NCBI GenBank assembly: GCA_023511565.1
Contig: JAIMBE010000002.1
Coordinates: 1 to 53,476, forward strand
Source of the DNA: Bacillota bacterium
Lineage (GTDB): Bacteria; Acidobacteriota; Terriglobia; Acidiferrales; UBA7541
Direction of reading: 5' to 3'
DNA: 53,476 nucleotides
Part shown: piece after piece, positions 33,994 through 43,142 of the stretch
How positions within the stretch are numbered: the first letter of the stretch is position 1
Layout of the letters: every line of letters starts with the position of its first letter
The notes under the pieces: model-generated
What the model was told of the DNA's origin: nothing
The model's database searches: none
The model's input: only the letters and a program-made list of their open reading frames with translations
Translations under genes and position numbers: made by a program

Positions 33994-34124
33994 GTTCATT
34001 TCCTCCTTGTGCTGATTCCATTGCCCGGACGGCGCAACCGAACCGCCCGGACACGCCGAGACGGGCATGCCGAACCCGCCTGCGTCCACGTCAGCGTCCA
34101 TCCCATCGCCGCGTTGCCTGCGGC

Positions 34125-34805
34125 TCAGCCTTCCTGCGGGCCCAGACCCAGAGGAAGGAAATACTGGGTACCCTTGACCGGCTGCTGCAGCCTCCGCAAC
34201 AACTCCTGCAGGTCCTGGTTGCGCTCCACGAAATCGATCTCCGAGGTGTTCACCACCAGCAAATCGGAAGCCGTGTAGCGGAAGAAGAAATGTTCATAGG
34301 CTTGCGACACCTGCACCAGGTACTCGCGCGAAAGCTGCACTTCGGCCGGATCGGCCTTTTTGCGCACCCGTTGCTCGAGCACGTCCGGTCGGGCCTGCAG
34401 ATAGATCACCAGATCCGGGCGTGGCAGGCCCGCGGCAAACAGATCGTAGTAGCGCTCGTAGAGCTTCAGCTCCGCGTCGTCCAGGCTCAGATAGGCAAAA
34501 ATCTTGTCCTTCTCGAAGAGGAAATCGCTCACCACCGTGCCCGGGGCGTCCCAGTTCACTTCGCGCAGCCGGCGCTGGCGTTCAAACAGAAAGTACATCT
34601 GCGTGCGAAACGCCGCCCCCGGCTTCTCCTCGTAATAGTCGCGCAGGAAAGGATTGTCTTCACAGTCGAAGACACGCCGGGCGTGCAACTTTTCCGCCAG
34701 AAACCGGGCCAGCGTGCTCTTGCCCACCCGGATCGGGCCCTCGATGGCAATAAATCGCGCTGGCTGAAAGGCAGGGATCGTCCGCGGCGCGCTCGAAGAA
34801 ACCAC
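34125..34805 (-). CDS. Deoxynucleoside kinase
   Basis: This 226-residue cytoplasmic kinase phosphorylates deoxynucleosides for the salvage pathway. It has a P-loop (IEGPIRVGKST, residues about 20-30), SDFLFEKDKIFA as the acceptor-side region and RVRKKADPAEVQLSREYL as the Arg-rich lid. These match the bacterial deoxyguanosine/deoxyadenosine kinase family. The GTG start is supported by GGGAG seven bases upstream and by an extended -10 TATAAT at 34844. Substrate preference cannot be assigned. It is a single-gene unit between tnaA and the asparaginase gene. Confidence 0.9.
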   Translation of the reverse strand: MVSSSAPRTIPAFQPARFIAIEGPIRVGKSTLARFLAEKLHARRVFDCEDNPFLRDYYEEKPGAAFRTQMYFLFERQRRLREVNWDAPGTVVSDFLFEKDKIFAYLSLDDAELKLYERYYDLFAAGLPRPDLVIYLQARPDVLEQRVRKKADPAEVQLSREYLVQVSQAYEHFFFRYTASDLLVVNTSEIDFVERNQDLQELLRRLQQPVKGTQYFLPLGLGPQEG

Positions 34806-34843
34806 CAGGCATCTCCCGCAATCGAGCTGGTCAATTCGCGCGG

Positions 34844-34852
34844 ATTATAACA
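34844..34852 (-). promoter_or_regulatory. Extended -10 promoter of the deoxynucleoside kinase gene
   Basis: On the minus strand TGTTATAAT is a perfect extended -10. The leader to the GTG start would be about 30 bases. The -35 region is poor. Confidence 0.55.
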
Positions 34853-34884
34853 GAGGCCCCGGCCCGTGCAGCCGGACGCACCGC

Positions 34885-36273
34885 CTAAGAAGCAGAAGCC
34901 GGGCCCGCTGGACCGGCAGCCTCCGCAGGCCGGAACCGCGCGGTGAAATGGCGGAGAAACGGCGCCTGGTAGGTCAACTCCAGCCCGCGCACCTGTTCCC
35001 GCCGGTTCCACACCTCCAGGACCACTTCCACCACGTAGTCGATATGGCTTTGTGTGTAGACGCGCCGGGGGATCGCCAGCCGCACCAGATCCATCGTCGC
35101 ATGCTCGCCGAACATCAGCGTACCGATTTCCACCGAGCGCACTCCACCCTCGCGATAGAGCTCAGCGGCCAGCGCGACACCAGGAAACTGGCTCGGCGGG
35201 ATATGCGGCAGAAACGCACGGGCGTCGATGTAGATCGCGTGTCCGCCCGGCGGCTGCACAATCGGCACCCCTTCCCGGGCGATGTGCTCGCCCAGATAGG
35301 CCGTCGAAACGATGCGGTAGTGCAGATACTCCTCGTCGAGTGCTTCGTTCAATCCCACGGCAATCGCTTCCAGGTCGCGACCGGCCAACCCGCCATAGGT
35401 CGGGAAGCCCTCGGTCAGAATCAACAGGTCCTTTTCCTGCTGGGCCAGCGCATCGTCATTCGTGCACAGAAATCCGCCGATATTGGCCAATCCGTCTTTC
35501 TTGGCGGACATCGTGCAGCCGTCTGCATAGGAAAACATCTCCCGGGCGATTTCGCGCGGGGTCTTGTGGGCATAGCCCGGCTCACGCAGCTTGATGAAAT
35601 AGGCGTTTTCGGCAAACCGGCAGGCATCCAGATAGAGCGGGATGCCCTGTTCCCGGCAGATCTGCTTCACCTCGCGGATGTTGGCCATGGAGACGGGCTG
35701 GCCGCCACCGGAGTTGTTGGTCAGTGTCAGCATCACCAGCGGGATGCGCTCGCGTCCGACGCGCGCGATCAGCTCACGCAGCCGCGCTGTATCCAGGTTT
35801 CCTTTGAAAGGATGGGGCGATGCAGGGGCGAGCGCCTCCGGCACAGGGAGGTCCACGGCTTCGGCGCCCACAAATTCGCAGTTCGCCCGCGTGGTATCGA
35901 AGTGCGTGTTGTTGGGCACCACGTCGCCCTTCTTACACATCACGGTGAACAGAATCCGCTCGGCAGCGCGACCTTGGTGGGTCGGGATCACATGTCGGAA
36001 ACCGAAAATGGACTGCACCGCGTCTCGGAAACGCGTGAAGCTGGGCGAACCGGCATAGGACTCATCGCCGCGCATCATTGCGGCCCACTGCTCGGTGGAC
36101 ATCGCGTTGGTCCCCGAATCCGTCAGCAGATCGATCAGGATGTACTCCGCCGGAACCAGAAACAGGTTGTAGCCGGCTTCCTCCAACAACGCCTCGCGCT
36201 GTTTCCGCGTCGTCTTGCGAATCGGTTCGACGGTCTTGATTCGAAACGGCTCGATAATGGTCTTGATCGCCAT
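34885..36273 (-). CDS. tnaA: Tryptophanase (beta-eliminating lyase)
   Basis: This 462-residue PLP enzyme splits L-tryptophan to indole, pyruvate and ammonia. The PLP Lys is in SAKKDGLANIGG near residue 257, and THQGRAAE and LDACRFAENAYFI are family signatures. Two positions favour tryptophanase over tyrosine phenol-lyase: HFDTTR at the substrate loop, and VEIGTLMFG where the phenol-lyase has an Arg. No tnaC-like leader peptide or tnaB permease is adjacent. A candidate -10 (TAGAAT, 36301-36306) and GAGG upstream support the ATG at 36273. It fits the amino-acid-degrading theme of this region. Confidence 0.88.
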   Translation of the reverse strand: MAIKTIIEPFRIKTVEPIRKTTRKQREALLEEAGYNLFLVPAEYILIDLLTDSGTNAMSTEQWAAMMRGDESYAGSPSFTRFRDAVQSIFGFRHVIPTHQGRAAERILFTVMCKKGDVVPNNTHFDTTRANCEFVGAEAVDLPVPEALAPASPHPFKGNLDTARLRELIARVGRERIPLVMLTLTNNSGGGQPVSMANIREVKQICREQGIPLYLDACRFAENAYFIKLREPGYAHKTPREIAREMFSYADGCTMSAKKDGLANIGGFLCTNDDALAQQEKDLLILTEGFPTYGGLAGRDLEAIAVGLNEALDEEYLHYRIVSTAYLGEHIAREGVPIVQPPGGHAIYIDARAFLPHIPPSQFPGVALAAELYREGGVRSVEIGTLMFGEHATMDLVRLAIPRRVYTQSHIDYVVEVVLEVWNRREQVRGLELTYQAPFLRHFTARFRPAEAAGPAGPASAS

Positions 36274-36300
36274 GACGACCTCGTCGCCGGACGCGCACTC

Positions 36301-36306
36301 ATTCTA
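36301..36306 (-). promoter_or_regulatory. -10 element of tnaA
   Basis: TAGAAT (five of six) on the minus strand would start a transcript about 21 bases before the ATG. The -35 at 17 bases (TGGGCG) is weak. Confidence 0.35.
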
Positions 36307-36443
36307 GTCCTGCACCGGCCCAGCGCCCATAGGCTGGCTCAGGTTTTTTTCCTTCCCCCGCGGCCCGGAATGTGACAGAAAAGCACCAGCCGTTTGCCCC
36401 GAACCGGATCACCAGGCACCGTAGACTGTTGGAGGGACTAACG

Positions 36444-36848
36444 ATGATCAACACCAAGCGAATGATCTGGGCCTTTCTGGCCGCCGTGATGGTTGCGACG
36501 GTCTTCGAGTTCGCCGTGTTCGGCCTGGCGCTGGAGAATTTTCATGCCCAGCATGCCGACTGGCTGAAACCGCCTGCGGAGCAGCCCAGGCTGCGGATGT
36601 TTCTGACCACGGCTTTGAACCTGGCTCTGGTCACGCTGTTCTACGCGCTGTTTGCCCGCAACCGCGCTTCCCGCCTGTCCACCGGCATCGTCTTTGGAGT
36701 TCTGCTCGGCCTGATTGCCGGCTGGGTGCCGCAGGCATTCAACAAGATGCTGTTCGTGGACTACCCGTTCTACTTGCACTGGGGCACAGCCATCTTTGCC
36801 GAAACCGTGCTCGTCGGAGCGGTGCTGGGCCTGGTCTACCGGGAATAA
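36444..36848 (+). CDS. Small four-helix membrane protein, unknown function
   Basis: This 134-residue protein has about four hydrophobic segments (about 8-27, 53-70, 82-98, 112-130), so it is an integral inner-membrane protein. No named family was recognised. The ATG at 36444 is preceded by GGAGGG at a normal distance, which strongly supports the start. It is divergent from tnaA and convergent with the tandem M42 gene, from which only 9 bases separate it. Confidence 0.7.
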   Translation: MINTKRMIWAFLAAVMVATVFEFAVFGLALENFHAQHADWLKPPAEQPRLRMFLTTALNLALVTLFYALFARNRASRLSTGIVFGVLLGLIAGWVPQAFNKMLFVDYPFYLHWGTAIFAETVLVGAVLGLVYRE

Positions 36849-36857
36849 CACCGGCGG

Positions 36858-39080
36858 CTACCACTCGCGCGCGAGCACAGTGATCATCCGGGCCAGCGCT
36901 TCGGCGTCGCGCACGTCAATCACTTCACCCGGTGAGTGCGAGTACCGCAGAGGCCAGCCAAGGGGAATATCCACCGTCCCGCTGCGCAAAAACGCCGCCC
37001 CATCGTTGCCGCCGCCGGTCACGCCAAACTGTGCGGGAATGCCATGCCGCTGCGCCAGGGCCAGGACCCGGTCCACCAGCTCCCGGCGCACAATATTGGA
37101 ATTGTCCACCGCGCGCACAACGAACCCTTTACCGATTTCCCCGTATCCGAAACGTTTCTCTTCGAGCGGCGAATCCGAACTGACAAAGGTGTCCACGGCG
37201 AAAACGTAGTCCGGTGCGCGCCCTTCCCGCGCCAGCCGTGTGGCCAGCGCAAACGCTCCGCGCAGGCCCACTTCCTCTTCGGTCACCCAGGCCAGAAGGA
37301 CTTCACGGCCGGTCAGGTTCGGTCCGAGCGCCCACGCCGCGGCAATCAACGCCGCCGAGCCGACGCGGTCGTCGAAGCTGCGCCCGTTGGCTCGCGTACC
37401 GAACAGCGGGCGGTATTTTTTCGGCACGGTCAGCGAATCACCGACCCGGATGCCTAGCTCGGCGACCTGTTCCGGAGTGCGCGCCCCTACATCCACGCGC
37501 AGCACACTGGCAGGCCCGCGCGGCCAGTCGAATTCCGGCTCCTCCCAACCTGCCGGCAGCTCCAGCACAGCTGCGCGCGGCCCCTGCACGGTGTGCACGA
37601 GCAGGGCGTGGCCCGCAAAGAACTGCAGAATGCCTCCCCCGCGCGACCGCACCACCAGCCGACCATCCGGTGCCACCGACTCCACCACGAAACCAATCTC
37701 GTCCATGTGCGCGACAAACGCAATGCGCGGCACGCGGGATCCTGCGGGCGCATCCCCGATGCGCAAAATCAGATTTCCAGCATCGTCGGTTTCCGGCTTG
37801 GCCCAGGGCGGCAGCAAATCGGCGATGCGTTCCCGCACCGGACCCTCGTGCCCGCTCACACCGTAGGCTTCGACCAGGTTTCGGAGCAGCTCGGGCATCT
37901 GCGGCGCCGCTGTCGGCCGACCGGGCAACCGGTTTCCTGGGGAAGCGGCGTCACCCGCTGCACCCCTGTTCCTGATTTCTCCCGAGGCGTAGGCTTCCAA
38001 TAAACCGCTGAGCTGACCCAGGTCGGCAAAATCGAGCATTTCCGCCGGCGTCACAGGCCAAGCCAACGGAATCGAGAGCTGAACCATGCGCGCGGGCAGC
38101 TCGGGCCCACCGGTGTAGCTGGCCCGCGGCAGCGGTGCCGCCGGCACAGGCCGGAGCGGAATCTTGTGCGTTTCTGCAAGCGCAACCATTTCTCCGGCAA
38201 ACCCACCCGGCGCCGCTTCCGACCGCTCCATGGCCAGCAGCACGCCGGCACCCGGTTCCGGCATCGCTGCTGTGCCGGCCCCGCGTGGACGCAGCCGGCC
38301 GACATAAACCAGCTCATCGGCGCGGATGCGTTGCGTCAACCGGTCGAGCCCGCGGGAGTTCGTCCACTGCTGCGCGAGAAACGCCACCGTCAGCGTACCG
38401 CGCAGGCGCGTGCGGTCCACTCGCCGCAGCAACTCGAGCAGCGCAGCCGCGCCGAAGCGGTCCCCCAGATACGGCGCCGTCACCTTGCCAAAGCCCATCA
38501 CGAGCAACTGCCGCTCGAGCGCAATCGGGTCCAGCAAACCCACACCCGCCCTGCGAACGTCTTCGGCGCTGGCGGCGCCGATGTCCACATACACTTCATC
38601 CGGGTGAGCGACCCGCGGCGGAGTCCGCCGCCCGCCCTGCAGGTGCGTGGACAGTCCGGCGACTACACCGGAAACCCACCGGCCCTCCCGCGTGTGAATC
38701 ACCACGGGCTGGGCCGCATGGAGCTGTTCAAACAGCGGATGGACACCGGACTGCGGCAGCCGCTGCACGCGCAGGTAGCCGTTGTCGGTGATGTGGCTGA
38801 CGATGTAGCCTGGCTCATCCACCGGCGCAACCACGAGCCGGTGCGGCGCGCCACTGCCGAGGGTGACGTAGAGCGTGCCGAGGTGGTCCTGTTCGAGCGC
38901 GTAGCCGGCGGCGCGGGCGCGCTCGCGAATCTTCTCTGCCAGCGCCTGCTCGTAGCCGGTCACCGCCGGCGTCTCCACCAGCGTCGCCAAATCCTCGTGC
39001 AGGCTCTGCGCGGCAGCGGGCACAGCCAGTCCGGTGCCCGACAAGACGAAGAGGCACAGTGTGGCGAGGGTGTGATGCAT
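36858..39080 (-). CDS. Tandem M42-family aminopeptidase with a degenerate N-terminal copy, exported
   Basis: The product of about 740 residues has a signal peptide (cleavage near PAAAQ) and two peptidase M42-like halves (about 25-360 and 395-740). The second half has every metal ligand: His and Asp in AHMDEIG, Asp in SFDDRVGSA, the Glu pair in TEEEVGLRGA, Asp in VDTF and His in YSHSPGEVID. In the first half the matching sites read APVDEPG (His lost) and AQQWTN (Glu pair lost), though DRFGAA keeps the Asp. It therefore looks like one active and one pseudo-enzyme domain in a single chain. M42 enzymes remove N-terminal residues from peptides. The ATG at 39080 has GGAGGAG upstream. It is divergent from the P1 peptidase gene. 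Confidence 0.9.
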   Translation of the reverse strand: MHHTLATLCLFVLSGTGLAVPAAAQSLHEDLATLVETPAVTGYEQALAEKIRERARAAGYALEQDHLGTLYVTLGSGAPHRLVVAPVDEPGYIVSHITDNGYLRVQRLPQSGVHPLFEQLHAAQPVVIHTREGRWVSGVVAGLSTHLQGGRRTPPRVAHPDEVYVDIGAASAEDVRRAGVGLLDPIALERQLLVMGFGKVTAPYLGDRFGAAALLELLRRVDRTRLRGTLTVAFLAQQWTNSRGLDRLTQRIRADELVYVGRLRPRGAGTAAMPEPGAGVLLAMERSEAAPGGFAGEMVALAETHKIPLRPVPAAPLPRASYTGGPELPARMVQLSIPLAWPVTPAEMLDFADLGQLSGLLEAYASGEIRNRGAAGDAASPGNRLPGRPTAAPQMPELLRNLVEAYGVSGHEGPVRERIADLLPPWAKPETDDAGNLILRIGDAPAGSRVPRIAFVAHMDEIGFVVESVAPDGRLVVRSRGGGILQFFAGHALLVHTVQGPRAAVLELPAGWEEPEFDWPRGPASVLRVDVGARTPEQVAELGIRVGDSLTVPKKYRPLFGTRANGRSFDDRVGSAALIAAAWALGPNLTGREVLLAWVTEEEVGLRGAFALATRLAREGRAPDYVFAVDTFVSSDSPLEEKRFGYGEIGKGFVVRAVDNSNIVRRELVDRVLALAQRHGIPAQFGVTGGGNDGAAFLRSGTVDIPLGWPLRYSHSPGEVIDVRDAEALARMITVLAREW

Positions 39081-39206
39081 CTCTCCTCCTTCTCCAGGCC
39101 CAGGCACTGCAGCCGCCAATCTATCCCGCGAAGTTCAGATGCGCAACGGTCGCCCCATCGCTCTGCGGCCCGCGCAAGTTCCCTGTGCTGCTCCCGCCGA
39201 TGGACG

Positions 39207-39212
39207 TACAAT
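39207..39212 (+). promoter_or_regulatory. -10 candidate for the P1 peptidase gene
   Basis: TACAAT (five of six) lies 40 bases upstream of the ATG. No good -35 accompanies it. Confidence 0.25.
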
Positions 39213-39252
39213 CTGCCGAGGGAGTTTCTCGTTTCCTGACGGAGGTAAGGCG

Positions 39253-40431
39253 ATGCGCTGGTTCGGAGTTTTCATCCTGGCAGGCGGACTGGCAGGCGGA
39301 ACGTGGACGCGAATCGTTGCGGGCCCACCACCGGCGGTTCGCACAGCCGAATCACAGGCCGAGGCGCGACCCCGCGCGCGGGACCTTGGCATCGCTCCCG
39401 GTTCGTTCGAGCCCGGGCCGTGGAATGCCATCACCGACGTGGCCGGCGTGCGCGTCGGCCACGCGACGATCGTCTCCGGCGAAGAAGTTCGCACGGGTGT
39501 CACCGCTATTCTTCCCCACAGCGGCAATCTGTACCGCGAAAAAGTCGCCGCCGCGATGCACATCGCCAACGCCTTTGGCAAGCTCGTTGGCTCAACCCAG
39601 GTCGTGGAGCTCGGCCAGTTGGAAACGCCCATCCTGCTCACGAACACGCTCAGCGTATGGGACGCAGCCGCCGCACTGGCCGAGTGGATGCTCGCGCTGC
39701 CGGGCAACGAATCCGTACGTTCGATCAACCCCGTGGTCGGCGAAACCAACGACGGATGGCTGAACGACATCCGCGGACGACACGTGCGCGCTGAGCACGT
39801 TCGCCAAGCCCTGGCCGCCGCCACGACCGGCCCGGTCGCAGAAGGTTCGGTCGGCGCCGGCACCGGCACGGTCGCCTTCGGTTGGAAAGGAGGGATCGGC
39901 ACCAGCTCCCGCCACGTTCGCACGGGCGGCGCCGACGGTACGACCTACACGGTCGGTGTGCTGGTGCAAACGAATTACGGTGGCCGGCTGACCATTGCCG
40001 GGGTGCCGGTGTGGCAACACGTGCAGCCGCCGCGTCGCGATGAAGGAGAGGATGGCTCCTGCATGATGGTCGTGGCCACGGACGCCCCGCTCGATTCCCG
40101 CCAGCTACGTCGCCTGGCTGCGCGCGCCATTCTCGGCATGGCCCGCACCGGCGCCTCCGGCAGCCACGGCAGCGGCGACTACGTGATCGCCTTTTCAACC
40201 ACCAACCGCATCCGCAGCGCAGCGTTCAACGAAGCAGCTCCTTCCGCTCCCGTCGAACTGCTGCACGAAGAACGGCTCTCGCCCCTGCTGCTTGCGGTCA
40301 GTGACGCCACCGAGGAAGCCATCTACAACTCGCTGTTCCGCGCGACCCCTGTGCGCGGCCGCGCCGGTCACACTGCCGAAGCCATTCCAATAGCCCCCGT
40401 GCGGGAACTTCTGCGGCAGTCCGGACGTTAG
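39253..40431 (+). CDS. P1 (DmpA/S58) family peptidase, exported
   Basis: This 392-residue protein begins with a signal peptide, and the mature part opens with GPWNAITDVAGVRVGHATI, typical of the family. The self-processing and catalytic Ser is near residue 269 in GEDGSCMMVVATDAPL. NPVVGETNDGWLND is another signature. DmpA-type enzymes cut themselves into two chains and act as D- or beta-aminopeptidases on small peptides. GGAGGTAAG directly upstream fixes the ATG at 39253. It is divergent from the tandem M42 gene, suggesting coordinated peptide breakdown. Confidence 0.92.
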   Translation: MRWFGVFILAGGLAGGTWTRIVAGPPPAVRTAESQAEARPRARDLGIAPGSFEPGPWNAITDVAGVRVGHATIVSGEEVRTGVTAILPHSGNLYREKVAAAMHIANAFGKLVGSTQVVELGQLETPILLTNTLSVWDAAAALAEWMLALPGNESVRSINPVVGETNDGWLNDIRGRHVRAEHVRQALAAATTGPVAEGSVGAGTGTVAFGWKGGIGTSSRHVRTGGADGTTYTVGVLVQTNYGGRLTIAGVPVWQHVQPPRRDEGEDGSCMMVVATDAPLDSRQLRRLAARAILGMARTGASGSHGSGDYVIAFSTTNRIRSAAFNEAAPSAPVELLHEERLSPLLLAVSDATEEAIYNSLFRATPVRGRAGHTAEAIPIAPVRELLRQSGR

Positions 40432-40446
40432 CGGCCCCCGGCGCAT

Positions 40447-42081
40447 TCATCCTTTGCCGAGTTCGCTGGTGAGAACCTCGCGCATGCGCTCAGCCAGCCG
40501 CGAAGAGTACTCGAGCGACCAGCCGTACAGCCAGCCACCCAGGGCAGCGAGAACAACGAAAACCACCCCGGCCAGCCATACGGTCATCGAACGGAAGGCA
40601 ACGAGGAAAATCAAGGTGCAGATTCCCAGCACAACCAACTGCGTGACCATCAGCACCAGCGCCGTCATACCCGACTGGTGCTGCCGGAACTTGCCGAAGT
40701 CGAACCGCCGAGGATAGGCCAACGACATGTAGTTCCCAACCGAAAAATGCACCAGCAGGACAAAGGCCAGAGCCGCCAGCGTCACCAGAGTCAAGCCGGG
40801 GCGCGGCCACCCCGCATACCCACCGATCCACAACCAGAGGACGACGATCTCCACGGCCCAAATCAGACCCAGGAGCAGATTTTTTCCGAGCAACACTTCG
40901 CGGAATCGTACTGGCGCAACCAGAAAAAACTGTATGCCCCGCCCATCAAACGCAAAACTGTTGTAGCCGATCGGCGCAAGCACCAGCACCGCGTAGCCGA
41001 CCGCCATCGGGAACAGCACGTCCGGCCCTCGGTTCAGAAACCCAGATCCCTCATTGGGGGTTGTGGCCATGGTCAGAAACACAAGAAAGGCGAGCGGGAC
41101 GAACAGGTTCAGCAGGGCAACGCCGTTTCGCCACAGATAGCGAACCTCCTTGCTGAACACCGCAGCGACCGGAGGCGAAACCCCGGGCAGTTCCCAGACG
41201 AGTTCTCCGACGGCTTTCCCTTTCGCCGGCGGCGCTGGCCGTGGGGCCGTCGTCTCGCCCACATCTTCCCCGCGGTACTGGGCCAGCAGCCGGCGCCGCA
41301 AAAACCAGCCGCAGCCGGCCGCGTACGCGCCCAGCAGTGCCAGTGCACCCAGCAACGTGCCGGGACTCCCGCGGTCCACGACCGCCGTGCCCACCAGTCC
41401 AGGCGGCAGAATCTGCATCCATTCGGATACCTGCTGCAGCAACGGTGCGGCACTTCTCCCCCAGCGCTCCGCCGCCAGTCCCACAAACTGCAGACCGAAC
41501 ATGGCTAGAATGAAAGCCAGGAACAGAGCTTCCCGTGTCCGACGCCGCGTCAGCAGTCGCTCCAACCAGAGATAGAGCAGCCGGTTCAACAACAACGAGA
41601 ACAGCGCAAACCCCAGAAGCAGCAGAGCCGTGGCCGCAAGCCCCTGGGGCGCAGCCAGTCCCACTCCGACCAGCACACCGGCCAGCCAGGCCAGCGCAGT
41701 GATCCCCGCCGGATCCAACACTCCATGGGCCAGATGCAACAGAAAAAAAGTGTGGAAGCGCAGCGGCAGCACCAGAAGCCCCCGAAAGCTGATGCCGGAA
41801 GCAAACGCTGCGAGCACCAACGGCAGCAGTTGCCAGACCAGAAAAATGCTCCAGAGCAGAATGGTAAGCGGCTGCGGAGAGCCTCTGCGCACCGCCGCGT
41901 AGCTGACCGCGGCAAACCCCAACAGGCCACCCAGCACCACCAGCGCTCCGAGGCCGGCGATCAGCAGCGTGCCCATCAGCTCGAGTTGGGCCCGCTCGCT
42001 GCGCAGGCTGTTACGCAGCAGCCGCCACCGTAGCTCGGCCACCAACCCCACCTGCTGCCAGACGCTCGGGCCTGTCCTCAT
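40447..42081 (-). CDS. ABC transporter permease (ABC-2 type)
   Basis: This 544-residue integral membrane protein has about 12 hydrophobic segments in two halves, split by a cytoplasmic linker rich in Pro, Ala and Lys near residues 280-300. Its ATG overlaps the stop codon of the upstream ATP-binding protein gene by four bases (ATGA), so the two are translationally coupled and form one transporter. No substrate motif is visible. Export of a lipid, drug or polymer is typical for this architecture. Confidence 0.85.
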   Translation of the reverse strand: MRTGPSVWQQVGLVAELRWRLLRNSLRSERAQLELMGTLLIAGLGALVVLGGLLGFAAVSYAAVRRGSPQPLTILLWSIFLVWQLLPLVLAAFASGISFRGLLVLPLRFHTFFLLHLAHGVLDPAGITALAWLAGVLVGVGLAAPQGLAATALLLLGFALFSLLLNRLLYLWLERLLTRRRTREALFLAFILAMFGLQFVGLAAERWGRSAAPLLQQVSEWMQILPPGLVGTAVVDRGSPGTLLGALALLGAYAAGCGWFLRRRLLAQYRGEDVGETTAPRPAPPAKGKAVGELVWELPGVSPPVAAVFSKEVRYLWRNGVALLNLFVPLAFLVFLTMATTPNEGSGFLNRGPDVLFPMAVGYAVLVLAPIGYNSFAFDGRGIQFFLVAPVRFREVLLGKNLLLGLIWAVEIVVLWLWIGGYAGWPRPGLTLVTLAALAFVLLVHFSVGNYMSLAYPRRFDFGKFRQHQSGMTALVLMVTQLVVLGICTLIFLVAFRSMTVWLAGVVFVVLAALGGWLYGWSLEYSSRLAERMREVLTSELGKG

Positions 42082-42905
42082 GCCAACCAGGAAAGCTCTT
42101 GCTCGGTGGTACGCGTACCCCCCACGATTTCCAGGAAAATCTGCTCCAGCGTCAGCTTCTCCCCGCTCGGGCGTACCGGTTTCCCTTCGTCGGCGACGGC
42201 AAACGCGATCTTCGATTCCACCCCGGAACGCAGTTCCTCAATCGAGCCCTGCGCGACCAGCTTCCCCTTGTGAATGATGGCCACATGGCTGCACAGACGC
42301 TCGACGATTTCCAGCACGTGCGAGGTCAGGAAAATTGTGACCCCGCGCGCAATCATCCGATTCAGCATGTTCTTCAGCGTGCCGGCGGCGATGGCATCCA
42401 CACCTTCGAACGGCTCGTCGAGAAACAGAACCTTCGGTCCGTGAATCACGGCGGCGGCCAGGGCCAGTTTCTTTTTCATCCCGTGGGAATAATCGGCGAT
42501 CAGGGTCTTCGGACGGTCGGCGAGCTGCATGAACTCCAGCAGCTCCTGGGCGCGCTGGGCTGCGGTCCCGCGGTCTAGCCCGTACATGCGGGCGACGAAA
42601 TGCAAATACTCAAAACCCGTCAACCGGTCAAACAACGCCAGGCCCTCGGGCACGACGCCAATCTGCCGCTTCACCTCGACCGGATCCTGCTGCAGGTCGG
42701 TGCCCAGAATCACAATGCGCCCTGCCGTCGGCTCCAGTAAACCGGTCAGCATGCGGATCGTCGTGGACTTGCCGGCACCGTTCGGCCCGAGGAATCCGAA
42801 AAACTGCCCGGTGCCAACCGTCAGGTTGACTCCGTCCACGGCCACCAGCTCGCCGAACCGCCGCGTCAGATTTTCCGTGAAAATGGCGCGGGCGTTTGTC
42901 GTCAT
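42078..42905 (-). CDS. ABC transporter ATP-binding protein
   Basis: This 275-residue ATPase has a complete Walker A (GPNGAGKST), a Q-loop (IGVVPEG), a degenerate signature YSHGMKKK (usual LSGGQ-like site), Walker B (VLFLDEP) and the switch His in TSHVLE. The domain order matches exporter-type subunits acting with ABC-2 permeases. The start is the ATG at 42905 or a GTG two codons earlier. It is coupled to the downstream permease gene by a four-base overlap. The signature motif is unusual, but YSHGM and YSKGM variants are known in this subfamily. Confidence 0.92.
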   Translation of the reverse strand: MTTNARAIFTENLTRRFGELVAVDGVNLTVGTGQFFGFLGPNGAGKSTTIRMLTGLLEPTAGRIVILGTDLQQDPVEVKRQIGVVPEGLALFDRLTGFEYLHFVARMYGLDRGTAAQRAQELLEFMQLADRPKTLIADYSHGMKKKLALAAAVIHGPKVLFLDEPFEGVDAIAAGTLKNMLNRMIARGVTIFLTSHVLEIVERLCSHVAIIHKGKLVAQGSIEELRSGVESKIAFAVADEGKPVRPSGEKLTLEQIFLEIVGGTRTTEQELSWLA

Positions 42906-43038
42906 GGCCACACAGCCGTTCGGCAGATGCCCAAAAAGAAGGACGTTCGAGCCACGGTGTCGCGACCCAAAGGCGCGTCAGCCCCAGCAGGAAAGAAGCA
43001 GGCAGGAGCCGGTGCGCAGTCGGGAACTGGCCCAAACA

Positions 43039-43129
43039 TGGCGGAGGAGGAGGGATTCGAACCCCCGTCCCGGGGCAACCGGGAAGCGGTTTTCAAGACC
43101 GCCGCCTTCAACCACTCGGCCACTCCTCC
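43039..43129 (-). tRNA. tRNA-Ser (TGA)
   Basis: The minus strand gives a class II cloverleaf. The acceptor is GGAGGAG with CTCCTCC, the D arm has GGCCGAGTGG, the anticodon loop is CTTGAAA (anticodon TGA), the long variable arm is TCCCGGTTGCCCCGGGA, and the T loop is TTCGAAT. The discriminator is G, and CCA is encoded at the 3' end (43039-43041), unlike the tRNA-Thr at the start of the window. Confidence 0.95.
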
Positions 43130-43142
43130 GCATTCCACACCT

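Noticed and set aside
34885-36273. Tyrosine phenol-lyase as an alternative to tryptophanase
   Set aside because: The substrate loop (HFDTTR) and the VEIGT segment match tryptophanase; the Arg expected in tyrosine phenol-lyase is absent.
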